Assembly: GCA_946612185.1 (NCBI GenBank)
Contig: CAMOEP010000024.1
Coordinates: forward strand, 1-14,579
Origin: an uncultured Ruminococcus sp.
Lineage (GTDB): Bacteria > Bacillota > Clostridia > Oscillospirales > Ruminococcaceae
Length of the DNA: 14,579 nucleotides
Direction: 5' to 3'
In this document: positions 1-5,782 of the stretch, one piece after another
How positions within the stretch are numbered: the first letter of the stretch is position 1
Layout of the letters: each line of letters opens with the position of its first letter
Program-made: the position numbers and the translations under genes
The notes under the pieces: model-generated
Database searches by the model: none
Seen by the model: only the letters and a program-made list of their open reading frames with translations
What the model was told of the DNA's origin: nothing

Positions 1-31
1 CAAGTATATGCGCTGCAAAGCCGTCAGGCGG

Positions 32-50
32 TCTTTGTGCGGTGTTGCCT
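32..50 (+). repeat. Short dispersed repeat, copy 1 (terminator-linked)
   Basis: This 19-nt sequence (TCTTTGTGC-G-GTGTTGCCT) recurs at 5708-5726 with one mismatch. Both copies have the same orientation and lie about 10 nt beyond the terminator hairpin of a minus-strand gene. Here the flanking DNA can form a hairpin: GCAAAG-CCG (14-23) pairs with CGG and CTTTG (28-37) around a short loop, with one bulged T. Bases 1-30 hold no gene that I can recognise. Confidence 0.6.
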
Positions 51-98
51 TAAATGAAAATACCCCGGAAACGGCAGTAACAAGCCATTTCCGGGGTA
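51..98 (-). terminator. Rho-independent terminator of the phosphofructokinase gene
   Basis: A perfect 11-bp inverted repeat, TACCCCGGAAA (61-71) and TTTCCGGGGTA (88-98), encloses a 16-nt loop. It starts 4 nt after the phosphofructokinase stop codon in the direction of transcription. On the minus strand the stem is followed by TTTTCATTT, a T-rich tract typical of intrinsic terminators. Confidence 0.85.
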
Positions 99-102
99 AG
101 AT

Positions 103-1320
103 TTATTTCAGGACTGATTCATGTATTGCGAAGTGCTTGGGGATTCCCTTTTCGGTGATAAGGTTGATATCGCCCTGGATAAGGGGCAGGAAGTAGTCAA
201 GGGCAAAGTCTCTGATATTATTGCCGGAGGAATTAATGAACTTCTTCGGCAGGAACTTCTCGTTATTTGCGATCTGAGAAGCGTTAGCGGAGTCGATAAC
301 GACGGTATACGGCACGTCCTCAACTCTGCGGAACACCATTACCTTGCCGGTCTTGCCGGAGAGTGCGCATCTTACGCCTGCTGCACCGATAGCCTCAGCC
401 TCGTCGATATCGGTCTTGGAAGCTAAGTGAGAGGAGCATCTCTGCATAACGTTCAGCTCAATGGAACGAACCTTGCAGCCGATCTCCTTGCGGATAACGT
501 CCTCAAGGTACTTGCCGATACCGGAGAGGTACTTGTGACCGAAGTTGTCAACTTCGCCGGACTGCACGCCGTCGGGAACTTCGATACCCTCGGAAACAGC
601 CACGATAACAGCCTTATGCTTGGACATCTGCTGGCGGACATCGGTGAGGAATCCTTCCAGTGAGAACGAAACTTCCGGAACGTATATCAGGTGGGGAGCA
701 GTCTCGCCCATAGCGTGAAGAACAGCGCTTGAAGCGGTGAGCCAGCCGGCGTGTCTGCCCATGATCTCGACCACGGTAACGGAAGGGATACTGTAAACGA
801 TGCTGTCACGGGTAATTTCGTGCATAGTTGTAGCCACATACTTAGCGGCTGAACCGAAACCGGGGGTATGGTCGGTGATGCAGAGGTCGTTGTCGATAGT
901 TTTGGGGATACCGATGACCTTAACGTCCAGACCGATCTCAGCGAAGTACTCAGACAGTTTGTTAACGGTGTCCATAGAGTCGTTGCCGCCAATGTAGAAG
1001 AAAGCGCCGATATTACGCTGTTTCAGGGTATTGGCGATCTTCTCATAGATCTCAGGCTGATCGTTCCAGTCGGGCAGTTTATATCTGCAAGAGCCGAGAA
1101 CGGTGGAAGGGGTCTGGCGGAGGAGTTCCATATCCTCGTTGGAGGTGATGATGGTCTTGATATCGACGAGGTGGTTGTCGATGATACCCTCGATGCCGTT
1201 GATAGAGCCGAAAACAGCGTCTATCTCGGAGACTTTGAGTGCTTCTCTGAAAACGCCGACCAGTGAAGCGTTAATGGCGCAGGTAGGGCCGCCGGATTGT
1301 GCTACAGCAATATTTGTCAT
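103..1320 (-). CDS. pfp: Diphosphate-type 6-phosphofructokinase
   Basis: Encodes 405 aa of the PfkA fold, which phosphorylates fructose 6-phosphate to fructose 1,6-bisphosphate in cytoplasmic glycolysis. Visible motifs are the N-terminal phosphate loop SGGPT (9-13), GGNDSMDT (111-118), PKTIDND (139-145) with the catalytic Asp pair, and MGRHAGW (187-193). ATP enzymes have Gly in GGDGS and PGTIDND. Asp in GGNDS and Lys in PKTIDND mark the PPi-using type, so the likely phosphoryl donor is pyrophosphate and the reaction is probably reversible. The start was set at 1320, not at an in-frame ATG 27 codons upstream, because GAGAGGG lies 8 nt before it and the protein then begins MTNIAVAQSGGP as in the family; the upstream region is the leader. 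It is a single-gene unit with its own promoter and terminator. The donor specificity is inferred from motifs only. Confidence 0.93.
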   Translation of the reverse strand: MTNIAVAQSGGPTCAINASLVGVFREALKVSEIDAVFGSINGIEGIIDNHLVDIKTIITSNEDMELLRQTPSTVLGSCRYKLPDWNDQPEIYEKIANTLKQRNIGAFFYIGGNDSMDTVNKLSEYFAEIGLDVKVIGIPKTIDNDLCITDHTPGFGSAAKYVATTMHEITRDSIVYSIPSVTVVEIMGRHAGWLTASSAVLHAMGETAPHLIYVPEVSFSLEGFLTDVRQQMSKHKAVIVAVSEGIEVPDGVQSGEVDNFGHKYLSGIGKYLEDVIRKEIGCKVRSIELNVMQRCSSHLASKTDIDEAEAIGAAGVRCALSGKTGKVMVFRRVEDVPYTVVIDSANASQIANNEKFLPKKFINSSGNNIRDFALDYFLPLIQGDINLITEKGIPKHFAIHESVLK

Positions 1321-1382
1321 AATGATTTCCCTCTCTGAAATATGATGCAGACCTGTAGGCAGAAGGGCTGCGATTTCCCATT

Positions 1383-1398
1383 TTCCGCAAAAGCGGAA
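1383..1398 (-). promoter_or_regulatory. Hairpin at the 5' end of the phosphofructokinase leader
   Basis: TTCCGC-TTTT-GCGGAA is a perfect 6-bp stem with a 4-nt loop. It begins about 5 nt downstream of the transcription start predicted from the promoter at 1410-1438. There is no T-run directly after it and the leader continues about 63 nt to the ATG, so it is more likely an mRNA-stabilising 5' hairpin than a terminator. Function is inferred from position. Confidence 0.5.
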
Positions 1399-1409
1399 CA
1401 TATATTATA

Positions 1410-1438
1410 AGTATAACATATTCCTCCCAATTTTTCAA
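1410..1438 (-). promoter_or_regulatory. Sigma-A promoter of the phosphofructokinase gene
   Basis: Minus-strand TTGAAA (1433-1438) and TATACT (1410-1415) are separated by exactly 17 bp. An overlapping TATAAT (1404-1409) follows directly. The predicted start near 1403 gives a leader of about 83 nt. A 7-bp inverted repeat, GATATAT/ATATATC, lies just upstream of the -35 at 1441-1461. Confidence 0.75.
1413..1430 (+). repeat. Outer inverted repeat, left copy
   Basis: The sequence ATAACATATTCCTCC plus CAA matches the reverse complement of 1832-1849 at 17 of 18 positions, with 15 in a row. This copy overlaps the -10 side of the phosphofructokinase promoter. It lies outside the main palindrome and may be its true end or a duplicated promoter/leader piece. 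Confidence 0.55.
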
Positions 1439-1440
1439 CA

Positions 1441-1461
1441 GATATATCATAAATATATATC
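1441..1461. promoter_or_regulatory. AT-rich inverted repeat upstream of the phosphofructokinase promoter
   Basis: GATATAT (1441-1447) and ATATATC (1455-1461) form a perfect 7-bp palindrome with a 7-nt spacer, adjoining the -35 hexamer. It could be an operator or an UP-like element. The AT-richness makes a chance palindrome possible. Confidence 0.3.
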
Positions 1462-1462
1462 A

Positions 1463-1799
1463 CGAGTTGAAGCCAGCTCGACCGCCCCCACGCTCAAGCT
1501 GCGTCAGCTTGACCACCCCCACGGTGTCGCTTGCAAGCTGTGCCAGCTTGACCGCCCCCACGTTGTCGCTCGTTAACTCGCTCACTGTTTCAGAACATCA
1601 CATTTTGCCGTCGCTCAACCTTATTCTGCTTGGTACAGAGTTCACCGATAGAACCCCAAAAACAGCAGTTTCCAGAAATACTTGAATAGAACTTTGTCCC
1701 AAGGAAAACACGGTTGAGCGACGGCAAAAGCACCGTTTCTAAAATAGTGAGCGAGTTAACGAGCGACACCGTGGGGGTGGTCAAGCTGACGCAGCTTGA
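1463..1799. repeat. Palindromic multi-hairpin repeat element (MITE/BIME-like)
   Basis: This fills the gene-free stretch between two divergent genes. Perfect inverted matches are 1494-1531 with 1762-1799 (38 nt), 1565-1586 with 1746-1767 (22 nt) and 1603-1620 with 1712-1729 (18 nt), with weaker pairing toward a centre near 1645-1690. The left arm carries an extra unit of about 39 nt (1532-1570), a tandem duplicate of 1494-1531 with a few substitutions. Each unit contains a hairpin of the form CAAGCTG-N3-CAGCTTG followed by GACC(A/G)CCCCCACG; copies are at 1463-1480, 1494-1512, 1534-1550 and, inverted, 1781-1799. No transposase is encoded. Related DNA recurs at 3982-4052. It is consistent with a non-autonomous mobile element or a hairpin repeat array. 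Confidence 0.85.
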
Positions 1800-1824
1800 T
1801 TTATGGGGAGGAGCGTGGTATAAT
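1796..1824 (+). promoter_or_regulatory. Promoter of the peptidase/exporter pair, -35 inside the repeat
   Basis: TTGATT (1796-1801) and TATAAT (1819-1824) are 17 bp apart, and TG at 1816-1817 makes an extended -10. The first four bases of the -35 hexamer are the last bases of the palindromic repeat, inside the 3' arm of its terminal hairpin. The predicted start near 1831 leaves a leader of only about 17 nt that begins almost at the AGGAGG (1834-1839). Confidence 0.75.
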
Positions 1825-1831
1825 ATAGTTG

Positions 1832-1849
1832 TTAGGAGGAATATGTTAT
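1832..1849 (-). repeat. Outer inverted repeat, right copy
   Basis: Inverted partner of 1413-1430 (17/18 identity). This copy includes the AGGAGG ribosome binding site and the first two bases of the start codon of the peptidase-like gene. Confidence 0.55.
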
Positions 1850-2300
1850 GAGTAAATCTACGTTTGAAGAACAATTGCAAAAAAATGGTAAGCTTATCTA
1901 TACCAACGTCGGTGACAGCATGATGCCCCTTATCCGCCAGGATAAAGACCTGCTGGTCATCAAAAAACGCCCAAATTCCCGGCTGAAAAAATATGACGTT
2001 CCACTGTACCGCCGTGACAGCGGTCAGTACGTCCTCCACCGTATCCTAAAGGTTCGCCCCCATGACTACCTTATCTGCGGCGACAACCGCTGGCACACCG
2101 AGTCCGGCATCACTGACCGCCACATCATCGGCGTTCTCTCCGAAGTCGTCCGCAACGGTAAGTCTATCCCCGTTACCGACTGGCGCTACCGCCTCTACGT
2201 CCACATCTGGTGCGACTTCTTCCCGGTCAGGGCTTTCATTATCAGATGCATTATGAAACTCAGAAAAATTTACAGGCGGAGGAAATATAATGCAAAATAA
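1848..2300 (+). CDS. S24/S26-type peptidase-like protein (SipW-like Ser-His)
   Basis: 150 aa. The N-terminal half resembles S24/S26 peptidases: GDSMMP (22-27) with candidate nucleophile Ser24, then YVLHRI (61-66) with His64 at the place of the general base, and a CGDN motif (77-80) typical of type I signal peptidases. His rather than Lys points to the SipW/eukaryotic-like Ser-His class. There is no N-terminal membrane anchor. A C-terminal stretch around 115-136 is hydrophobic and is followed by a very basic tail, so it may be a weak membrane segment. AGGAGG sits 8 nt before the ATG. The gene overlaps the ABC exporter by 11 nt, so the two are probably translationally coupled. Such peptidases often sit next to ABC exporters and peptide-modification genes in Clostridia, so leader cleavage of an exported peptide is a reasonable guess; the substrate is unknown. 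Confidence 0.8.
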   Translation: MSKSTFEEQLQKNGKLIYTNVGDSMMPLIRQDKDLLVIKKRPNSRLKKYDVPLYRRDSGQYVLHRILKVRPHDYLICGDNRWHTESGITDRHIIGVLSEVVRNGKSIPVTDWRYRLYVHIWCDFFPVRAFIIRCIMKLRKIYRRRKYNAK

Positions 2301-3987
2301 TGCTGTTAAATGGCTTTACAAAGTCCCCGGTAATAAGAAACTTTATATACTCGTCCTCATCATCGCCCAGGCTGTCAGCGGCGCAAGCGGCGTTCTCTAC
2401 GCCCTCCTTATGCGAAATATCGTGGACAACGCCGCCGCACACAACAGAGCCGGTTTCTTCCACAGTGTCCTGCTGGCGCTGCTTCTGGTCATGGGTCAGG
2501 TGGCGGTGAATACCTTTATCCGCTGGCTCACCGAACTTTCCAAGTCCACTATTGAGAATATCTTCAAGTCACGTCTGATGCGCAATATCCTCCGCAAGGA
2601 CTTCGCAAGCGTAAGTGCCGTCCACTCCGGCGAGTGGCTGAACAGGCTGACCAATGATACGGTAGTAGTCACTAACAACTATGTGGAGATCGTCCCCGGA
2701 CTGGTTGGCATGGTGGTGAAGATGATAAGCGCCGTGGTCATGATGATCGCCCTGGACTGGCGCTTCGCCTGTATACTCCTGCCCTGCGGTGCTGTTATGC
2801 TGCTGGTAACTTACCTTTTCCGGAAGAAAATGAAGAAGCTGCACAGAAAAGTTCAGGAAAAAGACGGAAAACTGCGGATATTCCTGCAAGAACATATCGG
2901 AAGCATGATGATGATACGCTCCTTTGCCGCCGAGGAACGTACCGAGAAGGAGGCGAACGAGCGCATGGACGACCATAAGTCCGCCCGTATGCGCAAGAAC
3001 CACTTCTCAAATATATGCAATACCGGCTTCGGTCTGGCGATGAATGGTATGTACCTTTTTGGCGCTGCCTACTGCGGATACGGTATTCTCAACGGCACTA
3101 TCAGCTATGGTACACTTACCGCCATAACTCAGCTTATTTCGCAGATCCAGTCTCCTTTTGCGAACCTTACCGGTTATCTGCCAAAGTTCTACGCAATGAC
3201 TGCAAGTGCGGAGCGTCTTATGGAGATAGAGCAGTTCCCCGACGACAGCGACAGCGAGCCGCTTTCCTCCGGCGAGATAGTTTCGTTCTACCAGGAGCGG
3301 CTGGGTTCTTTCGGTCTGAGGAATGCCCAGTTTACTTACTTCCCGGCAGTCGATAGCATAGAGAGTCTTTCAAAGGACGCAATGCCGCTGGTTCTGGATA
3401 ATATCAGTGTGGACATCAAAAAGGGCGAATACGTCGCATTTACCGGACATAGCGGCTGTGGAAAGTCCACTGTTCTCAAGCTTCTGATGAGTATATACAA
3501 GCTTGACGGCGGTGTGCGCTATCTGAGCGATAATACTGGCGAGGAGTGCGAACTTTCCTCACGCTGGCACAGGCTTTTCGCCTACGTTCCCCAGGGAAAC
3601 CAGCTTTTCAGCGGAACTATCCGGGAGGTGGTCAGCTTTGCGGACAAGAGTGGCATGAATGACGACGAGCGGATAAATAATGCGCTGAAAATAGCTTGTG
3701 CAGACGATTTTCTGACGGAACTGGAAAATGGTATTGATACCTTGCTTGGTGAGCGAGGCGCAGGACTTTCGGAGGGACAGATGCAGCGTATTGCGATTGC
3801 GAGGGCGATATTTTCGGGAAGTCCGGTGCTTTTGCTGGACGAGTCCACCAGTGCCCTGGACGAGAATACGGAAAGGCGGGTGCTTCAGAATTTGCGGAGC
3901 ATGACGGATAAGACGGTAGTTATTGTAACGCACCGCCCGGCAGCCCTTGAAATATGCGACAGAGTAATAGATTTTTCTTCTCATTAA
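2290..3987 (+). CDS. Type I ABC exporter, fused membrane and ATPase domains
   Basis: 565 aa. The membrane domain covers about 15-310, with hydrophobic segments near 17-43, 57-75, 135-177 and 245-290. The ATPase domain has Walker A GHSGCGKST (386-394), a Q-loop in VPQGNQLF (433-440), signature LSEGQ (493-497, Glu for the common second Gly), Walker B VLLLDE (513-518), D-loop SALD (521-524) and switch His548. The stretch from about 338 to 372, before the first ATPase strand, is longer than usual. No C39 peptidase domain is present, so leader cleavage, if any, would fall to the overlapping S24/S26-like partner. GGAGG lies 7 nt before the start. The stop codon lies within the degenerate repeat at 3982-4052, so the last residues may be repeat-derived. 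It is likely an exporter of a peptide or a lipophilic compound; substrate unknown. Confidence 0.9.
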   Translation: MQNNAVKWLYKVPGNKKLYILVLIIAQAVSGASGVLYALLMRNIVDNAAAHNRAGFFHSVLLALLLVMGQVAVNTFIRWLTELSKSTIENIFKSRLMRNILRKDFASVSAVHSGEWLNRLTNDTVVVTNNYVEIVPGLVGMVVKMISAVVMMIALDWRFACILLPCGAVMLLVTYLFRKKMKKLHRKVQEKDGKLRIFLQEHIGSMMMIRSFAAEERTEKEANERMDDHKSARMRKNHFSNICNTGFGLAMNGMYLFGAAYCGYGILNGTISYGTLTAITQLISQIQSPFANLTGYLPKFYAMTASAERLMEIEQFPDDSDSEPLSSGEIVSFYQERLGSFGLRNAQFTYFPAVDSIESLSKDAMPLVLDNISVDIKKGEYVAFTGHSGCGKSTVLKLLMSIYKLDGGVRYLSDNTGEECELSSRWHRLFAYVPQGNQLFSGTIREVVSFADKSGMNDDERINNALKIACADDFLTELENGIDTLLGERGAGLSEGQMQRIAIARAIFSGSPVLLLDESTSALDENTERRVLQNLRSMTDKTVVIVTHRPAALEICDRVIDFSSH

Positions 3988-4052
3988 CTCGCTTACCTTG
4001 ACAGAAACAGTACTTTTTACGTCGCACAACCGTGTTTGTAATGGTACAGAGT
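3982..4052 (+). repeat. Degenerate single-arm copy of the palindromic repeat
   Basis: This stretch aligns at roughly three quarters identity with one arm of the 1463-1799 element (plus-strand 1570-1641, or the reverse complement of about 1691-1763). Shared blocks include TTAACTCGCT, CGTCGC-CAACCGTGTTT and GGTACAGAGT. It covers the stop codon of the ABC exporter and most of the gap to the next gene. It contains a perfect TTGACA (3998-4003) but no matching -10. Confidence 0.7.
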
Positions 4053-4103
4053 AATTATTAGCGTAAAACAATTTACCAGTAAAAACTGAAAGGAGACTTT
4101 TCT

Positions 4104-4475
4104 ATGAATGAACAGCAAATAATCGAAAAACTTTACAGCGATATGTATACCGCCATGATAAATAAGGACAAACCTGCACTCGAAGCCCTGCTCGACGAGC
4201 ATTTCGTCCTGACTCACATGACCGGTCAGCGCCAGTCCCGCCAGGACTACATCGCCGCTATCCTCGACGGTACTCTCAACTACTTTGCCGCAGTCCACGA
4301 AGACCTGAACTACCGCATCATCGGTGACAGCGCTTGGCTTATCGGCAAAAGCAGCGTCGATGCTGCTGTTTTCGGTACAAGCCGCCGCTCCTGGAACTTG
4401 CAGCTTAAACTGTGCCTGAAAAAAACCGGCGGTCAGTGGCGATTCACCGAGGGCAGAGCCTCAACTTTCGCATAA
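4104..4475 (+). CDS. NTF2/SnoaL-like (DUF4440-type) small protein
   Basis: 123 aa with the pattern of the NTF2-like cone fold: N-terminal helices (about 3-32) with the phrase LEALLDEHFVLTHMTG, then a strand-rich C-terminal half (68-118) ending in a typical W-RFTEG element. Members include polyketide cyclases, ketosteroid isomerases and many proteins of unknown role, so no reaction can be named. AGGAG lies 8 nt before the ATG. It is the first gene of a three-gene group: the cyclase-like gene starts 14 nt after its stop. I find no convincing promoter in the repeat-filled gap upstream, so transcription may continue from the peptidase/exporter unit. Confidence 0.75.
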   Translation: MNEQQIIEKLYSDMYTAMINKDKPALEALLDEHFVLTHMTGQRQSRQDYIAAILDGTLNYFAAVHEDLNYRIIGDSAWLIGKSSVDAAVFGTSRRSWNLQLKLCLKKTGGQWRFTEGRASTFA

Positions 4476-4489
4476 TTCGGAGGCTGACC

Positions 4490-5065
4490 ATGATAATTGA
4501 CATTTCCCAGGAGGTCTTTTCCTGCAAGGTTTTTCCCGGCGACCCGAAGCCTGAGCGCCGCCGGATAATGTGCATAGAAAACGGCGAAATCTGCAACCTG
4601 ACTGAGTTTTCTATGTGCGCCCACAACGGCACTCACGTCGATGCTCCACTTCACTTCATCAGCGGCGGCAGGGCGGTTGACGAAATGGGGCTGACTCCCT
4701 TCGTCGGTGACTGCTTCGTTTTCCGGCATGAGGGGGACGTTACCGCAAGTGATGCTGAGAATATCTTAGCAAAGGCGCAGTCTGAGCGTATCCTTATCGC
4801 AGGCAGGGCGACTGTTACCGCCGAAGCCGCAAAGGTATTCGCAGAGTCCGGAATAGTCCTCATAGGCAACGAGAGCCAGACCGTTGGACCGGAAGATGCG
4901 CCTGCGCAGGTGCATCTGATTCTTCTCGGCGCAGGTGTGGTGCTTCTGGAGGGGATAGTCCTTGCTGACGTGGCTGAGGGGCATTATTTCCTCAGTGCCG
5001 TACCCCTGAATCTTGGTGGCTGCGACGGCGCACCATGCCGTGCATACCTTATCAGCAAAGAATGA
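4490..5065 (+). CDS. Cyclase family protein (kynurenine formamidase-like hydrolase)
   Basis: 191 aa. The metal motif of the cyclase/KynB family is intact: HNGTHVDAPLH (45-55), with His45, His49, Asp51 and His55 as probable ligands. The C-terminal end GCDGAPCRAY (177-186) fits the family's GxxGxPxRA pattern. KynB itself hydrolyses N-formylkynurenine, but many relatives act on other amides or esters and no other kynurenine gene is here, so the substrate is open. The start at 4490 is preferred over an upstream in-frame ATG inside the previous gene because GGAGG lies 6 nt before it and the protein then begins MIIDISQEV, as is usual for the family. It is 14 nt after the NTF2-like gene and 13 nt before the methyltransferase, so an operon is likely. 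Confidence 0.85.
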   Translation: MIIDISQEVFSCKVFPGDPKPERRRIMCIENGEICNLTEFSMCAHNGTHVDAPLHFISGGRAVDEMGLTPFVGDCFVFRHEGDVTASDAENILAKAQSERILIAGRATVTAEAAKVFAESGIVLIGNESQTVGPEDAPAQVHLILLGAGVVLLEGIVLADVAEGHYFLSAVPLNLGGCDGAPCRAYLISKE

Positions 5066-5078
5066 AAAGGAGGACACT

Positions 5079-5693
5079 ATGAAACGAAATGACGCTAAAA
5101 TATGGAACTTTTACGCACCGTTCTACAATATTTTCATGCGCCAGAACCAGAGCGCTTACGAGAAAATGTACCGCCGCATCCGCAAGGAGATATACGGGCG
5201 TGAGGTGCTGGAACTGGCTGCCGGAACGGGGCTGATATCAAAGAATACCGCCGAAACTGCCGCATCATACCTTGCTACTGACTTCTCGGAGAATATGCTC
5301 TCCCAGGCAAAGCGTGGCAAAGTGCCGGAGAATCTGCGGTTTATGAAGGCTGACGCTTCCGACCTTGCCTTTGAGGACGATATGTTCGATGCGGTGATAA
5401 TATCCAATGCGCTTCACATAATCCCTGAGCCGGAGAAGGTTCTCGCTGAGATAAAGCGGGTACTGCGCCCGGAGGGACTGCTCATTGCGCCGAATTTCAT
5501 ACATGAAACTCCCGGACTTATGGCTCGTTTCACTTCCGGACTGCTTGAAAAATGCGGAATAGTATTCGAGGCGAAGTGGGACAGAAACGCCTACCATGAA
5601 TTCCTTGAGGACAACGGATTCAAGGTAAAGACCAGCGCCGTGCTGAAAGCGTCCATACCCCTTATGTACACAGAATCAGTTATCAGAAGATAG
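5079..5693 (+). CDS. Class I SAM-dependent methyltransferase
   Basis: 204 aa. Motif I ELAAGTG (45-51) binds the SAM methionine part, an acidic residue at about 68 (ATDFS) follows the second strand, DAVIISNALH (104-113) fits motif II/post-II, and RVLRPEG (127-133) is the usual motif III region. The closest general resemblance is to UbiE/phospholipid N-methyltransferase-like small-molecule enzymes; the substrate is unknown. The start at 5079 follows AAGGAGG by 5 nt and gives MKRNDAKIWNFYAPFYN, typical of this group; a longer frame would run into the cyclase gene. It is the last gene of the plus-strand block and ends before a two-way terminator. Confidence 0.88.
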   Translation: MKRNDAKIWNFYAPFYNIFMRQNQSAYEKMYRRIRKEIYGREVLELAAGTGLISKNTAETAASYLATDFSENMLSQAKRGKVPENLRFMKADASDLAFEDDMFDAVIISNALHIIPEPEKVLAEIKRVLRPEGLLIAPNFIHETPGLMARFTSGLLEKCGIVFEAKWDRNAYHEFLEDNGFKVKTSAVLKASIPLMYTESVIRR

Positions 5694-5707
5694 CATCTGC
5701 ACCACAA

Positions 5708-5726
5708 TCTTTGTGCTGTGTTGCCT
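5708..5726 (+). repeat. Short dispersed repeat, copy 2 (terminator-linked)
   Basis: TCTTTGTGC-T-GTGTTGCCT matches 32-50 at 18 of 19 bases, in the same orientation and again about 10 nt beyond a terminator stem (that of rpoD). The 5' flank makes a hairpin with it: GCAC-C-ACAA (5699-5707) pairs with TTGTGC (5711-5716). Confidence 0.6.
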
Positions 5727-5734
5727 AAAAAATG

Positions 5735-5767
5735 ACCCGGAGAACCTTGCGGAACTCCGGGTTTTTC
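5735..5767. terminator. Two-way rho-independent terminator between methyltransferase and rpoD
   Basis: ACCCGGAG (5735-5742) and CTCCGGGT (5755-5762) form an 8-bp stem with a 12-nt loop. On the plus strand TTTTT follows the stem (5762-5766). On the minus strand the stem is followed by CATTTTTTA. It can therefore stop both converging units. Confidence 0.85.
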
Positions 5768-5782
5768 TTATTATGCGGTCAA

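Noticed and set aside
1463..1570. CRISPR-like array
   Set aside because: The units are directly adjacent and related to each other with no unique spacers, and no cas gene is present.
1467..1685. 72-aa plus-strand frame rich in Pro, Ser and Thr
   Set aside because: It is a translation of the hairpin repeat units, with no ribosome binding site and no family resemblance; I treat it as a repeat artefact and not as a precursor peptide.
1590..2039. 149-aa minus-strand frame across the repeat and into the peptidase gene
   Set aside because: Its middle is the translated repeat arm (the same peptide appears in the opposite arm), it overlaps a well-supported gene and its Shine-Dalgarno, and its start lies inside that gene.
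3998..4003. Perfect TTGACA upstream of the NTF2-like gene
   Set aside because: No -10-like hexamer occurs 16-18 bp downstream; the motif is part of the degenerate repeat copy.
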